The notes beneath the pieces are model-generated. The model was not told the DNA's origin. It made no database searches and saw only the letters and a program-made list of their open reading frames with translations. Positions 55,612 through 64,000 of a DNA stretch of 64,000 nucleotides are shown piece after piece. The DNA comes from Pseudomonas sp. TH41 (GTDB taxonomy: Bacteria > Pseudomonadota > Gammaproteobacteria > Pseudomonadales > Pseudomonadaceae): positions 640,001-704,000 of the forward strand of contig NZ_JAEKFH010000003.1 of NCBI RefSeq assembly GCF_016650695.1. Reading direction: 5' to 3'. The translations under genes and the position numbers were made by a program. Numbering within the stretch: the stretch's first letter is position 1; every line of letters starts with the position of its first letter.

Positions 55612-55886
55612 CTGTTGATCTCGATGCACCGCCCCCTCGAGAGGCCGAGTGGAGGTTCTGCGCAGTGGGCAACCCGGCATGGATGCCGGGTTAGCCGCCC
55701 CCGGCCATGGATGGCCGATGGCGGCGGGCCCACGGAGCAGGACCGGAGCGAGGGCATGCCGAGCCTAGGCGAGGCACCGAACGAAAGGGGCAAGAGCGTT
55801 TGGTTACTTTGCGCTTTTCAAAGTGACCCGCCGTAAGGGCGGAACCCTAAGCGGCCGTTACCGCAGAAATGGTTATACACCCAATC
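55612..55886 (-). repeat. Long intergenic repeat, copy 2, uninterrupted
   Basis: Inverted relative to copy 1 and not interrupted; it contains GGCCATGGATGGCC where copy 1 has the IS. No coding signal. The whole stretch 55119-55912 has no gene and is made of these repeats and the chimeric REP. Confidence 0.75.
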
Positions 55887-55912
55887 AATGTGTGCGCCTG
55901 AAGCACCTAACT

Positions 55913-56674
55913 TCAGAACGCCGTCACGCCCCCATCCACCGCCAACGAGTGCCCCGTAGTAAACGCGGCACCGTCGCTGCACAGATACAGCACCGCACTG
56001 GCGATCTCCTCGACCTTGCCGATACGACCCACCGGGTGCATGGCATTGGCGAACTCGGCTTTCTTGGGGTCCGCTTCATAGGCACGGCGGAACATGTCGG
56101 TGTCGATTACTGCCGGACACACCGCGTTCACACGAATCTTTTTCTTGGCATATTCGATGGCTGCCGATTTGGTCAGCCCGATCACCGCGTGCTTCGACGC
56201 TGCGTAAATACTCATTTTCGGCGCAGCCCCGAGACCGGCGACGGACGCGGTGTTGACGATCGCGCCGCCCCCTTGGGCGAGCAGCAAGGGCAACTGGTAC
56301 TTCATACACAGCCAGACGCCTTTGACATTGACGCCCATGATTGCGTCGAACTCATCGGCCGTGCCTTCTGCCAGCTTGCCCTTCTCGATCTCGATGCCGG
56401 CGTTGTTGAAGGCATAGTCGAGACGGCCGTAGGTATTCACCACTTCGTCCATCAGATTTTTTACGTCGCTTTCCAGCGTGACGTTACAGCGCACAAAAGT
56501 CGCTTCGCCGCCCGCCGTGCGAATCAACGCCACCGTGCCCTCACCGCCCGCGGTGTCCAGGTCGGCGACCACCACTTTCAACCCCTCGGCGGCGAACGCC
56601 TGGGCTGTCGCGCGGCCAATGCCATTGGCCGCGCCAGTCACAACGGCGACCTGGCCGGAAAACGTCATGCTCAT
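55913..56674 (-). CDS. Short-chain dehydrogenase/reductase
   Basis: 253 aa classical SDR with TGAANGIG cofactor loop (residues 13-20), NNAG, catalytic Ser and YAASK. The Asp after the second strand (VADLD) suggests NAD(H) preference. Substrate unknown. It is divergent from the CurA-like oxidoreductase. Confidence 0.92.
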   Translation of the reverse strand: MSMTFSGQVAVVTGAANGIGRATAQAFAAEGLKVVVADLDTAGGEGTVALIRTAGGEATFVRCNVTLESDVKNLMDEVVNTYGRLDYAFNNAGIEIEKGKLAEGTADEFDAIMGVNVKGVWLCMKYQLPLLLAQGGGAIVNTASVAGLGAAPKMSIYAASKHAVIGLTKSAAIEYAKKKIRVNAVCPAVIDTDMFRRAYEADPKKAEFANAMHPVGRIGKVEEIASAVLYLCSDGAAFTTGHSLAVDGGVTAF

Positions 56675-56910
56675 TGTTATGTCCTCGAAAAGAGAAATGC
56701 GGGAGATCGCGTGCTCCCAGTCTAGTCACAGGGATTTGCAGCGCGGCAGCACTATCAGAGGGCCGGTTGAGCACCCATGAGTTGCAGTGATAGAACCGCC
56801 CGCCTGACTATCACCGTACTGGATAGAAGTGCATTCGCCGCATCAGCCAAACTTGCGGCCTCGATCATGAAGGTCTATCAACAAGGCTTCATTCATCTTG
56901 AGTGCCTGTC

Positions 56911-57915
56911 ATGACTACCCAGACCAATCGCCAGTTCCTGCTCGCCAAACGCCCAGTGGGCGCGGCGACTCGCGAGACATTCACCTATCAGGAAGTCCCG
57001 GTCGGCGAACCGGCTGCGGGTCAGATCCTGGTCAAAAACGAATACCTGTCCCTGGACCCGGCCATGCGTGGCTGGATGAACGAGGGCAAGTCCTACATTC
57101 CGCCGGTAGGCATTGGCGAAGTGATGCGCGCATTGGGCGTAGGCAAAGTCGTCGCCTCGAACAACCCGGGGTTTGCAGTCGGGGACTATGTGAATGGTGC
57201 GCTGGGTGTGCAGGATTTTTTCCTCGGCGAGCCACGCGGTTTCTACAAGGTCGATCCGAACCTGGCACCGCTGCCGCGCTACTTGTCCGCCTTGGGCATG
57301 ACCGGGATGACTGCCTACTTCGCCTTGCTTGATGTCGGCGCCCCCAAGGCCGGTGACACCGTGGTGCTGTCAGGCGCCGCCGGCGCAGTGGGCAGCATTG
57401 CCGGGCAAATCGCCAAGATCAAAGGTTGCCGTGTCGTCGGCATCGCCGGTGGCGCAGATAAATGCCAGTTCCTGATCGACGAACTGGGTTTCGATGGTGC
57501 CATCGACTACAAGAACGAAGACGTCCACGCCGGTCTCAAGCGCGAATGCCCGAAAGGGGTGGACGTGTATTTCGATAACGTCGGCGGCGATATTCTCGAC
57601 GCAGTGCTGGGCCGTCTGAACATGAAGGCGCGGGTGGTGATTTGCGGCGCCATCAGCCAGTACAACAACAAGGAAGCGGTCAAGGGTCCGGCCAACTACT
57701 TGTCGCTGCTGGTCAACCGCGCGCGGATGGAAGGCTTTGTGGTGATGGACTACGCCGCGCAGTTCGCCGCCGCCGGGCAGGAAATGGCGGGCTGGATGGC
57801 CAAGGGGCAGCTCAAGAGCAAGGAAGACATCGTCGAAGGACTGGAGACGTTCCCGGAGACACTGATGAAGTTGTTCAGCGGGGAGAATTTCGGGAAGTTG
57901 GTGTTGAAGGTTTAA
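56911..57915 (+). CDS. NADP-dependent oxidoreductase, CurA/leukotriene-B4-dehydrogenase-like
   Basis: 334 aa zinc-free medium-chain reductase. LSLDPAMRGWM and LGMTGMTAYFALLDVG are typical of the curcumin/alkenal reductase group, and VLSGAAGAVGSIAGQ is the NADPH loop. It reduces double bonds of enones in the family. ATG 56911 is preferred to GTG 56902 by spacing from TTGAG. Confidence 0.92.
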   Translation: MTTQTNRQFLLAKRPVGAATRETFTYQEVPVGEPAAGQILVKNEYLSLDPAMRGWMNEGKSYIPPVGIGEVMRALGVGKVVASNNPGFAVGDYVNGALGVQDFFLGEPRGFYKVDPNLAPLPRYLSALGMTGMTAYFALLDVGAPKAGDTVVLSGAAGAVGSIAGQIAKIKGCRVVGIAGGADKCQFLIDELGFDGAIDYKNEDVHAGLKRECPKGVDVYFDNVGGDILDAVLGRLNMKARVVICGAISQYNNKEAVKGPANYLSLLVNRARMEGFVVMDYAAQFAAAGQEMAGWMAKGQLKSKEDIVEGLETFPETLMKLFSGENFGKLVLKV

Positions 57916-57927
57916 AAGCAGTAAATC

Positions 57928-58003
57928 AAAAGATCGCAGGCTGCGCCAGCTCCTACAGGGGTATGCGATCCCATGTAGGAGCTGCCGAAGGCTGCGATCT
58001 TTT
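57928..58003. repeat. REP inverted repeat, family A, imperfect
   Basis: 30-nt arms at 57928-57957 and 57974-58003; the left arm carries changes (GGCTGCGCCAGC), so the stem has mismatches. The right arm touches the pyrF stop codon. Confidence 0.85.
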
Positions 58004-58701
58004 TAGGCCAGTTCGGCGACGACGGCCGCCAATGCCTTGGCCGGATCCTTCGCCTGGCTGATCGGACGGCCGATCACCAGATAGTCGGAACCGGCATCCA
58101 GCGCCTGACGCGGGGTCAGAATGCGACGCTGATCGTCCTGGGCGCTGCCCGCCGGACGTATGCCCGGCGTCACCAGTTGCAGCGACGGATGAGCCGACTT
58201 CAACGCCTGGGCTTCCAGCGCCGAACACACCAGACCGTCCATCCCGGCTTTTTCCGCCAGCGCGGCCAGGCGCAACACTTGCTCCTGCGGCTCGATGTCC
58301 AGACCGATACCCGCCAGATCCTCACGCTCCATGCTGGTCAGCACCGTCACGCCGATCAGCAGCGGCTTAGGGCCGGTACGCTGGTCGAGCACTTCGCGGC
58401 ACGCAGCCATCATGCGCAAACCGCCGGAGCAGTGCACGTTGACCATCCATACGCCCATTTCAGCAGCCGCCTTGACAGCCATTGCCGTGGTGTTCGGAAT
58501 GTCGTGGAACTTGAGGTCGAGGAACACTTCGAAACCCTTGTCGCGCAAGGTGCCGACGATTTCCGAGGCGCAACTGGTGAACAGTTCTTTACCGACTTTG
58601 ACCCGGCACAGTGTCGGGTCCAACTGGTCGGCCAGCTTCAGTGCGGCGTCACGGGTGGGGAAATCCAGGGCGACGATGATAGGAGTCTGGCAGACGGACA
58701 T
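58003..58701 (-). CDS. pyrF: Orotidine 5'-phosphate decarboxylase
   Basis: Last step of UMP synthesis. 232 aa starting [18 protein letters not shown]; the catalytic [10 protein letters not shown] motif (Lys/Asp network) and the phosphate-binding [12 protein letters not shown] near the C-terminus are present. Start 58701 fits the family; the frame is open to 58797. Confidence 0.97.
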   Translation of the reverse strand: MSVCQTPIIVALDFPTRDAALKLADQLDPTLCRVKVGKELFTSCASEIVGTLRDKGFEVFLDLKFHDIPNTTAMAVKAAAEMGVWMVNVHCSGGLRMMAACREVLDQRTGPKPLLIGVTVLTSMEREDLAGIGLDIEPQEQVLRLAALAEKAGMDGLVCSALEAQALKSAHPSLQLVTPGIRPAGSAQDDQRRILTPRQALDAGSDYLVIGRPISQAKDPAKALAAVVAELA

Positions 58702-58982
58702 GTGCGGGCTCTCAGGCAGGACGAAATCGGCGCGCATTGTAGCGGAACCAGCGCCGCTGCGGGACCCGATGATCGGTAAATCATCGGGACAGCTCAAGCA
58801 AGACTAGCCCTTGCAGCAATTGTGTCGAGCCCGATACACACACGACACGCCCACTACACCCTTCCTCGCTACCCTCGGCAGCCGCAACACGTCCTTACAG
58901 CACTTCCCGCCTCAGGGCCGGACGCCTATGCTGAAGCCACAACCTCGCAGCCTATCTTTGTGGTTGGCAGCCTACCTGGCAG

Positions 58983-59753
58983 ATGAACGCACGCATGCAC
59001 AACACCCAAGCAACCGTGAACGACGATCAAAAAGCACCCGGCGACGACAAACGCTGGAGCATTCGCGCGCTGATCGTCGACGACGACGTCCCGATCCGCG
59101 AGTTGATGATCGACTACCTGGCCCGGTTCAATATCCACGCCAGCGGCGTCACCGATGGCGCTGCCATGCGCCTGGCAATGCAAGCGGAGCATTTCGACGT
59201 GGTGGTGCTCGACCTGATGCTGCCGGGCGAAGATGGTTTGTCACTGTGCCGCTGGCTGCGCGCCGAATCGGACATCCCGATCCTGATGCTCACCGCCCGC
59301 TGCGAACCCACCGACCGGATCATCGGCCTGGAACTGGGCGCAGACGATTACATGGCCAAGCCGTTCGAGCCACGCGAACTGGTCGCACGCATTCAGACCA
59401 TTCTGCGTCGAGTGCGCGACGACCGCACCGAGCAACGGGCCAACGTCCGCTTCGACAACTGGCGCCTGAACAGCGTGCTGCGCCAGTTGATCGCCGCCGA
59501 TGGCCTGGTGGTGCCGCTGTCCAACGCCGAATTCCGGTTGCTCTGGGTGTTCATCGAACGACCCCGCCGTGTACTCAGCCGCGAACAATTGCTGGATGCC
59601 GCACGCGGTCGCTCCATCGAAGCCTTTGATCGCAGCATTGACCTGCTGGTCTCGCGCCTGCGCCAGAAACTCGGCGATGATCCAAAAGCCCCACAGCTGA
59701 TCAAGACCGTTCGCGGAGAGGGTTACCTGTTCGATGCACGAGATATCAGCTGA
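58983..59753 (+). CDS. OmpR/PhoB-family response regulator
   Basis: 256 aa. Receiver domain from residue 27 with IVDDD acidic pocket, phospho-acceptor Asp in VVLDLMLPGEDG and the conserved Lys in AKPFEP; then a winged-helix DNA-binding domain (about residues 150-250) ending TVRGEGYLFD. The N-terminal tail of about 25 residues is longer than usual; a start at ATG 58995 is also possible. It overlaps the kinase gene by one base. Confidence 0.93.
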   Translation: MNARMHNTQATVNDDQKAPGDDKRWSIRALIVDDDVPIRELMIDYLARFNIHASGVTDGAAMRLAMQAEHFDVVVLDLMLPGEDGLSLCRWLRAESDIPILMLTARCEPTDRIIGLELGADDYMAKPFEPRELVARIQTILRRVRDDRTEQRANVRFDNWRLNSVLRQLIAADGLVVPLSNAEFRLLWVFIERPRRVLSREQLLDAARGRSIEAFDRSIDLLVSRLRQKLGDDPKAPQLIKTVRGEGYLFDARDIS

Positions 59754-60802
59754 TGCGTGCGCGCTTCGATACGCTGTTCGGCCGCCTGTTTGGCGTGCTG
59801 TTGGTAGCGATTATCCTGGCGCACCTGTTGGCGTTTGCCTGGTTCCACCATTACGGCCCGCCGCCGCCCCCTCCGCCGCCGGAGTTTGCCGACAATCACG
59901 ACGGGCAACGCCCTCCGATGGACCCTCGCTTCGAAAACCGGCCACCTCGGCCGTGGTTCGGCGGCCCCTTGGTGCCACTGACCTTTCAGCTGATATCGCT
60001 GATCATTGCTGCCTGGTACGGCGCCAAACTGCTGAGCCGGCCGATCCAGCGTTTGAGCGACGCTGCCGAACGCTTGAGTGAGAACCTCGACAGCCAGCCT
60101 CTGGATGAGTCTGGCCCACGGGAAGCGCGGCAAGCCGCGCACACATTCAACAAGATGCAGCAACGCATTCGTGAACAAGTACAGCAACGCTCACGGATGC
60201 TGGGCGCGGTGTCTCACGACCTGCGCACGCCGTTATCACGGCTAAAGTTGCGTCTGGAGCAGATCGACAACGACAAGCTGCAAGGCCAGATGCGTCAGGA
60301 TCTGGATGACATGATCAGCATGCTCGACGCCACCCTGACCTACCTGCACGAACAGCGCACCAGCGAGGCACGACAGTGGATGGACGTGCAGGCGCTGATC
60401 GAATCCCTCTGCGAAAACGCCCAGGACCAGGGCGCCGATGTCCAGGCCAGCGGCCACTGCGCGCCCCTGCAAGTACAGCCAATGGCTTTACGCTCGTGCA
60501 TCAACAACCTGCTGGACAACGCCCTGCGCTATGCCGGGGAAGGGTTGATTACGCTGGAAGACTATCGCGAGCAACTGCTGATCCGGGTCATCGACCACGG
60601 ACCGGGGATCGCGATGGATAAACGTGAAGCGGTGTTTGAACCGTTCTTTCGTCTGGAGGGGTCGCGTAATCGTAATTCTGGCGGTGTCGGTCTAGGCATG
60701 ACCATTGCCCGCGAGGCGGCCGAACGGCTGGGCGGACAATTGAGCCTGGAAGAAACCCCAGGTGGTGGACTGACGGCGGTCATCCGTTTGCCCCGTACTT
60801 GA
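59753..60802 (+). CDS. Sensor histidine kinase
   Basis: 349 aa. Membrane helices at about residues 10-30 and 76-92 enclose a short periplasmic segment with a run of eight prolines and several more Pro/Arg. Then HAMP, the phosphorylated His in SHDLRTPLSRLK, N-box NNLLDNALRYA and ATPase G-boxes. The tiny sensor loop suggests it senses through the membrane or a partner. Signal unknown. Confidence 0.93.
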   Translation: MRARFDTLFGRLFGVLLVAIILAHLLAFAWFHHYGPPPPPPPPEFADNHDGQRPPMDPRFENRPPRPWFGGPLVPLTFQLISLIIAAWYGAKLLSRPIQRLSDAAERLSENLDSQPLDESGPREARQAAHTFNKMQQRIREQVQQRSRMLGAVSHDLRTPLSRLKLRLEQIDNDKLQGQMRQDLDDMISMLDATLTYLHEQRTSEARQWMDVQALIESLCENAQDQGADVQASGHCAPLQVQPMALRSCINNLLDNALRYAGEGLITLEDYREQLLIRVIDHGPGIAMDKREAVFEPFFRLEGSRNRNSGGVGLGMTIAREAAERLGGQLSLEETPGGGLTAVIRLPRT

Positions 60803-60817
60803 ATACACCACCGCCAA

Positions 60818-60909
60818 CTGTGGGAGCGAGCCTGCTCGCGAAAGCGGTTGATCATTCAACACTGATGTCGACTGACCCGCCGCATTCGCGAGCAGGCTCG
60901 CTCCCACAG
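60818..60909. repeat. REP inverted repeat, family B
   Basis: 25-nt perfect arms at 60818-60842 and 60885-60909 with core GGGAGCGAGCCTGCTCGCG. Confidence 0.9.
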
Positions 60910-61036
60910 GATCCGGGCCTGGCTTGATATGCATGTGTACCGAACGGTACAAACCTCACATACCCACGACACCTTGCCCCTTGAGGCTGCATAAGCCGGT
61001 GCACCCACCGGTTTCCCATTCCAAGGAGTGAGCCCA

Positions 61037-61888
61037 ATGATCGGTAGCGTCAGTAACTACACGAGCTATTCCAGCACCAGCAGCACCACAACCAACAGCG
61101 CCCGTAGCCAGCAATTTCAGAAAGAGTTGCTGGCCAAACTCGACACCAACAGCGACGGCGCGGTGGATCAGGATGAACTCAAGAGCGCCCTGTCACAGAA
61201 ATCCGACGACGGTCTGCTGGTCAGCCTGAGCAAAAATTTTGCTGATCTGGACAGTGACGGCAGTGGCAGCCTGAGCAGTGAAGAGATGGCCGCGATGGCC
61301 CCACCTCCGCCGCCGCCACAAGATCAGGCACCCAACACTGAGCTTGCCGATGCGTTGATCAGCGCCCTCGACACCGACGGTGACGGCGCCATCAGCAGCG
61401 ATGAACTGAGCAATGGCCTGACCAGCGCCGGCAGCGGTGCCGATAGCAAAGACATCTTCTCGGCGTTGGACAAGAACAAGGACGGCACCGTCAGCAAAGA
61501 CGAACTCGCCGCCAGCCTCGCCCCGCCTCCACCGCCGCCACAGCAGGCGTCCAGCGACGAACTGTTCAGCCAGCTGGATACGGACAGTGACGGCAGCGTC
61601 ACTGCCACCGAACTAAGCAGTGCGGTACAGGCCAGCGACAGCACCTCATCGACCAGCACCGACACCAGCGCGGCGCTGCTCAAAGTGCTGGACAGCGACG
61701 GCAGCGGTGGCGTCAGCAGCGACGAGTTGAAAGCCGCGCTACAAGCCGGTCGCGAGAAGAGCAACGACAGCTCCACCGCTCAGTCGAATGTTTCAGAAGC
61801 GCTGAACAAAATGATCGCCAACCTGAGCAAGCAGTATTCGCTCGACAAGGTGGCGAGCGTGGGCAAGTACCTCAACGTGGCCACTTAA
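61037..61888 (+). CDS. Six-EF-hand calcium-binding protein (XopAW-like)
   Basis: 283 aa, Ser/Asp-rich, starting MIGSVSNYTSYSST. Six canonical loops, e.g. DTNSDGAVDQDE, DLDSDGSGSLSS, DTDGDGAISSDE, DKNKDGTVSKDE, DTDSDGSVTATE, DSDGSGGVSSDE, arranged in three groups separated by two PPPPPP linkers. The Ser/Thr-rich N-terminus without a Sec signal resembles the XopAW group of type III-secreted calcium-binding proteins; secretion here is not shown. AGGAG lies 8 nt before the ATG at 61037. Confidence 0.88.
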   Translation: MIGSVSNYTSYSSTSSTTTNSARSQQFQKELLAKLDTNSDGAVDQDELKSALSQKSDDGLLVSLSKNFADLDSDGSGSLSSEEMAAMAPPPPPPQDQAPNTELADALISALDTDGDGAISSDELSNGLTSAGSGADSKDIFSALDKNKDGTVSKDELAASLAPPPPPPQQASSDELFSQLDTDSDGSVTATELSSAVQASDSTSSTSTDTSAALLKVLDSDGSGGVSSDELKAALQAGREKSNDSSTAQSNVSEALNKMIANLSKQYSLDKVASVGKYLNVAT

Positions 61889-61898
61889 GTCAAAAGCA

Positions 61899-61977
61899 TC
61901 GCGAGCAGGCTCACTCCCACAGTAAACCGTGTCTAACTTGAAAATACGGTCAAATGTGGGAGCGAGCCTGCTCGCGA
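61899..61977. repeat. REP inverted repeat, family B
   Basis: 23-nt arms at 61899-61921 and 61955-61977 with one mismatch (TCACTCCC in the left arm), between convergent genes. Confidence 0.88.
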
Positions 61978-62004
61978 AGAGGCCATTAGCCTCAACAAAA
62001 AAAC

Positions 62005-63060
62005 TTAAGGCCGGCGATCTTCAACGCGCGCCTGGCTTTTGCTCCAGTCGGTCAACAGGCTATAAGCCACCGCCAACAACGTCGGGCCGATGAACAAGCC
62101 AATGAACCCAAACGCAATCAACCCGCCAAACACGCCCAACAACACAATCACCAACGGCAAATTCCCACCGCGGCTGATCAAATACGGCTTCAGCACATTG
62201 TCGACGCCGCTGATAATGAACGTCCCCCAAATGCCGAGAAACACCGCCATCCCGTACTCGCCCTTCCAGGCCAGCCAGGCCGTGGCGGGTATCCACACCA
62301 ACGGCGGCCCCATGGGAATCAGGCTGAGCAGGAAGGTCACGATACCGAGAACCAGTGCGCCAGGCACCCCGGCAATTAAAAACCCGATCAACGCCAGAAC
62401 CGCCTGAGCCGCCGCCGTCCCGATCACGCCGTTCACCACCCGCTGAACGGTCCCCGCCACCAGTTCGATGTAATAGCCGGCCCGTTGCCCAATCAGCCGC
62501 TCCAGCAACCCATGAACAAACGCTGCCAATCGTGGCCCGTCACGGTAGAAAAAGAACACAAAGACAATGCTCAACGTCAGCTCGAGAATGCCGCCGCCAA
62601 TCTGCGCACTGCGCGCCAGCAACCAGTTACCGACCTGGCCCAGGTATGGCTTGACTGCCAGCATCATCGCCGCGCCCTGCTGATCGATGCTGTTCCAGAT
62701 AACCACCAACCGTGCGCCCACCAGGGGAACACCGGCCAGCCAGATCGGCGCTTCAGGCAGACCGTCGACCTGCACATCCTTGATGAACGCCGTGGCATCA
62801 CGCACATGATCCGCCAGGTTGAACCCCAGCCACACCAGCGGCACCGCCACCAACAGCATCCAGCCAAGCGTCAGCAATGCCGCCGCCAGTGCCTCCCGAC
62901 CATTGAGCAAACGGGTCAGCAAGCGCATCAGCGGCCAACTGGCAAACGCCAGCACGGCCCCCCAGAACAACGCTGACCAGAACGGCGCCATCACCCAAAA
63001 GCTCGCGCCAAACAGCACCAGGAGCAGGATCTGCACCAACAGCCGATCGTTATTGATCAT
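62005..63060 (-). CDS. AI-2E-family (YdiK/PerM-like) permease
   Basis: 351 aa with seven or eight membrane helices and the family pattern IPMGPPLVWIPATAWL and FGLIAFGFIGLFIGPTLLA-like C-terminus. Members include the autoinducer-2 exporter TqsA and Na+/H+ antiporters; the substrate here is not determined. Confidence 0.9.
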   Translation of the reverse strand: MINNDRLLVQILLLVLFGASFWVMAPFWSALFWGAVLAFASWPLMRLLTRLLNGREALAAALLTLGWMLLVAVPLVWLGFNLADHVRDATAFIKDVQVDGLPEAPIWLAGVPLVGARLVVIWNSIDQQGAAMMLAVKPYLGQVGNWLLARSAQIGGGILELTLSIVFVFFFYRDGPRLAAFVHGLLERLIGQRAGYYIELVAGTVQRVVNGVIGTAAAQAVLALIGFLIAGVPGALVLGIVTFLLSLIPMGPPLVWIPATAWLAWKGEYGMAVFLGIWGTFIISGVDNVLKPYLISRGGNLPLVIVLLGVFGGLIAFGFIGLFIGPTLLAVAYSLLTDWSKSQARVEDRRP

Positions 63061-63129
63061 CCAAGTCTCGAAAAAAGTCAGTTCGCAAAAGAGCAGGCGA
63101 ACGCGACAAGCGCGTTCGCCTGATGAAGC

Positions 63130-63948
63130 TTATCGCAACAGTTCCACGTGCAGGCCAGAGCCGTCAACGCTGCCGGTTTCCATCCGAGCCGCACGCACGC
63201 CCTGGCCAATCAGCGCCTGACGCCAGGCTTCGGCGTTCGGTCCGGAAACGTTGACCCTAAGGGTCGTATCCAGATTCAAGCCGCGCGAAAGCAAGCGCAG
63301 CCAGGTATCGTCAGGGGTATTGGTCAGTTTAGGGAAATCGAGCTCGCCAGTGCTTTTGAGCTGCCGCAACAAGGTGGCGGAAGTGGGCAGCAAATCACCC
63401 AGCGGCGCAGCGGCATCGAACTGCTCGACATGCAGATAGGCTTTGCGATTACCGCGAGTGATGCTGTAAAGCGCCACCAGCGTGCTGTCCTTTGGCGCCG
63501 CCAGACGCAACAGCAGATACGCCTGTTGATCATCGGCGCCGTAGAGTTTGGCGTTGCCGAAGACCTCATTGGCCCACAGGCTGCTTTCACCGCAATCACG
63601 GGCCTGGCACCAGAACAGCAACTCGGCACCCTGTTTCTGCAACGCTTCGCGGGCGGCGGTGAAGGCTTCCGTGGACGAATGTTCCGGCGGCAGTTCGTAG
63701 GTCACCGAGGTGGTTTGCCCGCGGGCGGTGACTTGACCGTCGAAACGCAACTGGCCGCTGATCTTGCGGATCGACCCCAGCGGGTAGATCCGCTCGAGTT
63801 CGACCGCCGGGCGATAGTCGACGATCTGCGCATCGACCATACGCGGCACGATCGGCAGGTCCTGGCTGCCCGGAACATCGGCGGCGAACAACACGGGACT
63901 GAAACAGCACAGCGCCAGCAAACTGAATGAACGCATGGATAGGCTCAT
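63130..63948 (-). CDS. DUF4892 family exported protein
   Basis: 272 aa with a Sec signal peptide (residues 1-22, LLALCCFSPVLFA then ADV). The rest matches the DUF4892 pattern (YPLGSIRKISGQLRFDGQ, KAYLHVEQFD). Periplasmic, function unknown. The ATG at 63948 overlaps the stop of the upstream gene as ATGA, which supports this start over the ATG at 63936. Confidence 0.85.
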   Translation of the reverse strand: MSLSMRSFSLLALCCFSPVLFAADVPGSQDLPIVPRMVDAQIVDYRPAVELERIYPLGSIRKISGQLRFDGQVTARGQTTSVTYELPPEHSSTEAFTAAREALQKQGAELLFWCQARDCGESSLWANEVFGNAKLYGADDQQAYLLLRLAAPKDSTLVALYSITRGNRKAYLHVEQFDAAAPLGDLLPTSATLLRQLKSTGELDFPKLTNTPDDTWLRLLSRGLNLDTTLRVNVSGPNAEAWRQALIGQGVRAARMETGSVDGSGLHVELLR

Positions 63949-64000
63949 CGTATCAGCATGGCCTGGGCGCCTTTGACGACGCTGGCATCGTCGATGCGTT
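63945..64000 (-). CDS. C-terminal end of an upstream gene (partial)
   Basis: Seventeen codons ending in ASVVKGAQAMLIR and TGA, overlapping the DUF4892 start by 4 nt, hence the same operon. Too short to identify. Confidence 0.6.
   Translation of the reverse strand, partial: RIDDASVVKGAQAMLIR

Overview
The window is chromosomal DNA from a Pseudomonas, most likely of the fluorescens group. Four things point there: high-GC codon usage, the gene order yceD-rpmF-plsX-fabD-fabG-acpP-fabF, the RNase E / RluC / LpxK / KdsB / MurB neighbourhood, and two families of Pseudomonas-type REP inverted repeats after many genes. The assignment comes from recognising proteins and gene order, not from a database search.

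Region 1 (1-25 kb) is core genome. It holds the fatty-acid and phospholipid cluster on the minus strand (fabF partial, acpP, fabG, fabD, plsX, rpmF, yceD), maf on the plus strand, then sppA, a HAD phosphatase and rluC (minus). rne (plus) follows with an unusually long leader of about 635 nt. A MobA-like / XdhC / IorB / IorA molybdenum-hydroxylase block separates rne from a tightly overlapping envelope operon (exbB, exbD, lpxK, a Trm112-like gene, kdsB, a tyrosine phosphatase, murB), and comEC lies upstream of that operon. Region 2 (25-31.4 kb) holds an ABC-2 exporter, a glutathione S-transferase, a transglutaminase-like protein, fadE and a small conserved gene.

Region 3 (31.5-48.5 kb) is accessory and the most interesting part. 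First comes a LysR regulator divergent from a three-gene unit: a trans-editing AlaX-like protein, a 2OG-Fe(II) oxygenase and a LysE-type exporter. Next is an AT-rich orphan zeta-toxin-like gene in a disturbed intergenic region. Then comes an 11.6-kb segment bounded by 21-bp direct repeats of the 3' end of tRNA-Gly. It carries a LysR regulator, a histidine-ammonia-lyase homologue that lacks the Ala-Ser-Gly triad which forms the MIO cofactor, a canonical urocanase under what look like sigma-54 and HutC control sites, an opine/histidine-type ABC importer also preceded by HutC-like operators, a second LysR regulator, a second 2OG-Fe(II) oxygenase and a second solute-binding protein. My best reading is an importable, urocanate-linked catabolic module whose lyase does not use the normal ammonia-lyase cofactor. 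A trimethylammonium (betaine) form of histidine, such as hercynine or ergothioneine, would be a logical substrate. This is inference. The segment ends at a Gly-Glu-Gly-Glu tRNA cluster.

Region 4 (48.5-64 kb) holds a conserved membrane-anchored protein, a chemoreceptor, a MocR-type regulator, an IS1182-family insertion sequence with a clear 4-bp target duplication inside a longer repeat, a short-chain dehydrogenase, a CurA-like oxidoreductase, pyrF, a two-component system, a six-EF-hand acidic protein resembling XopAW, an AI-2E-family permease, a DUF4892 protein and the end of one more gene.
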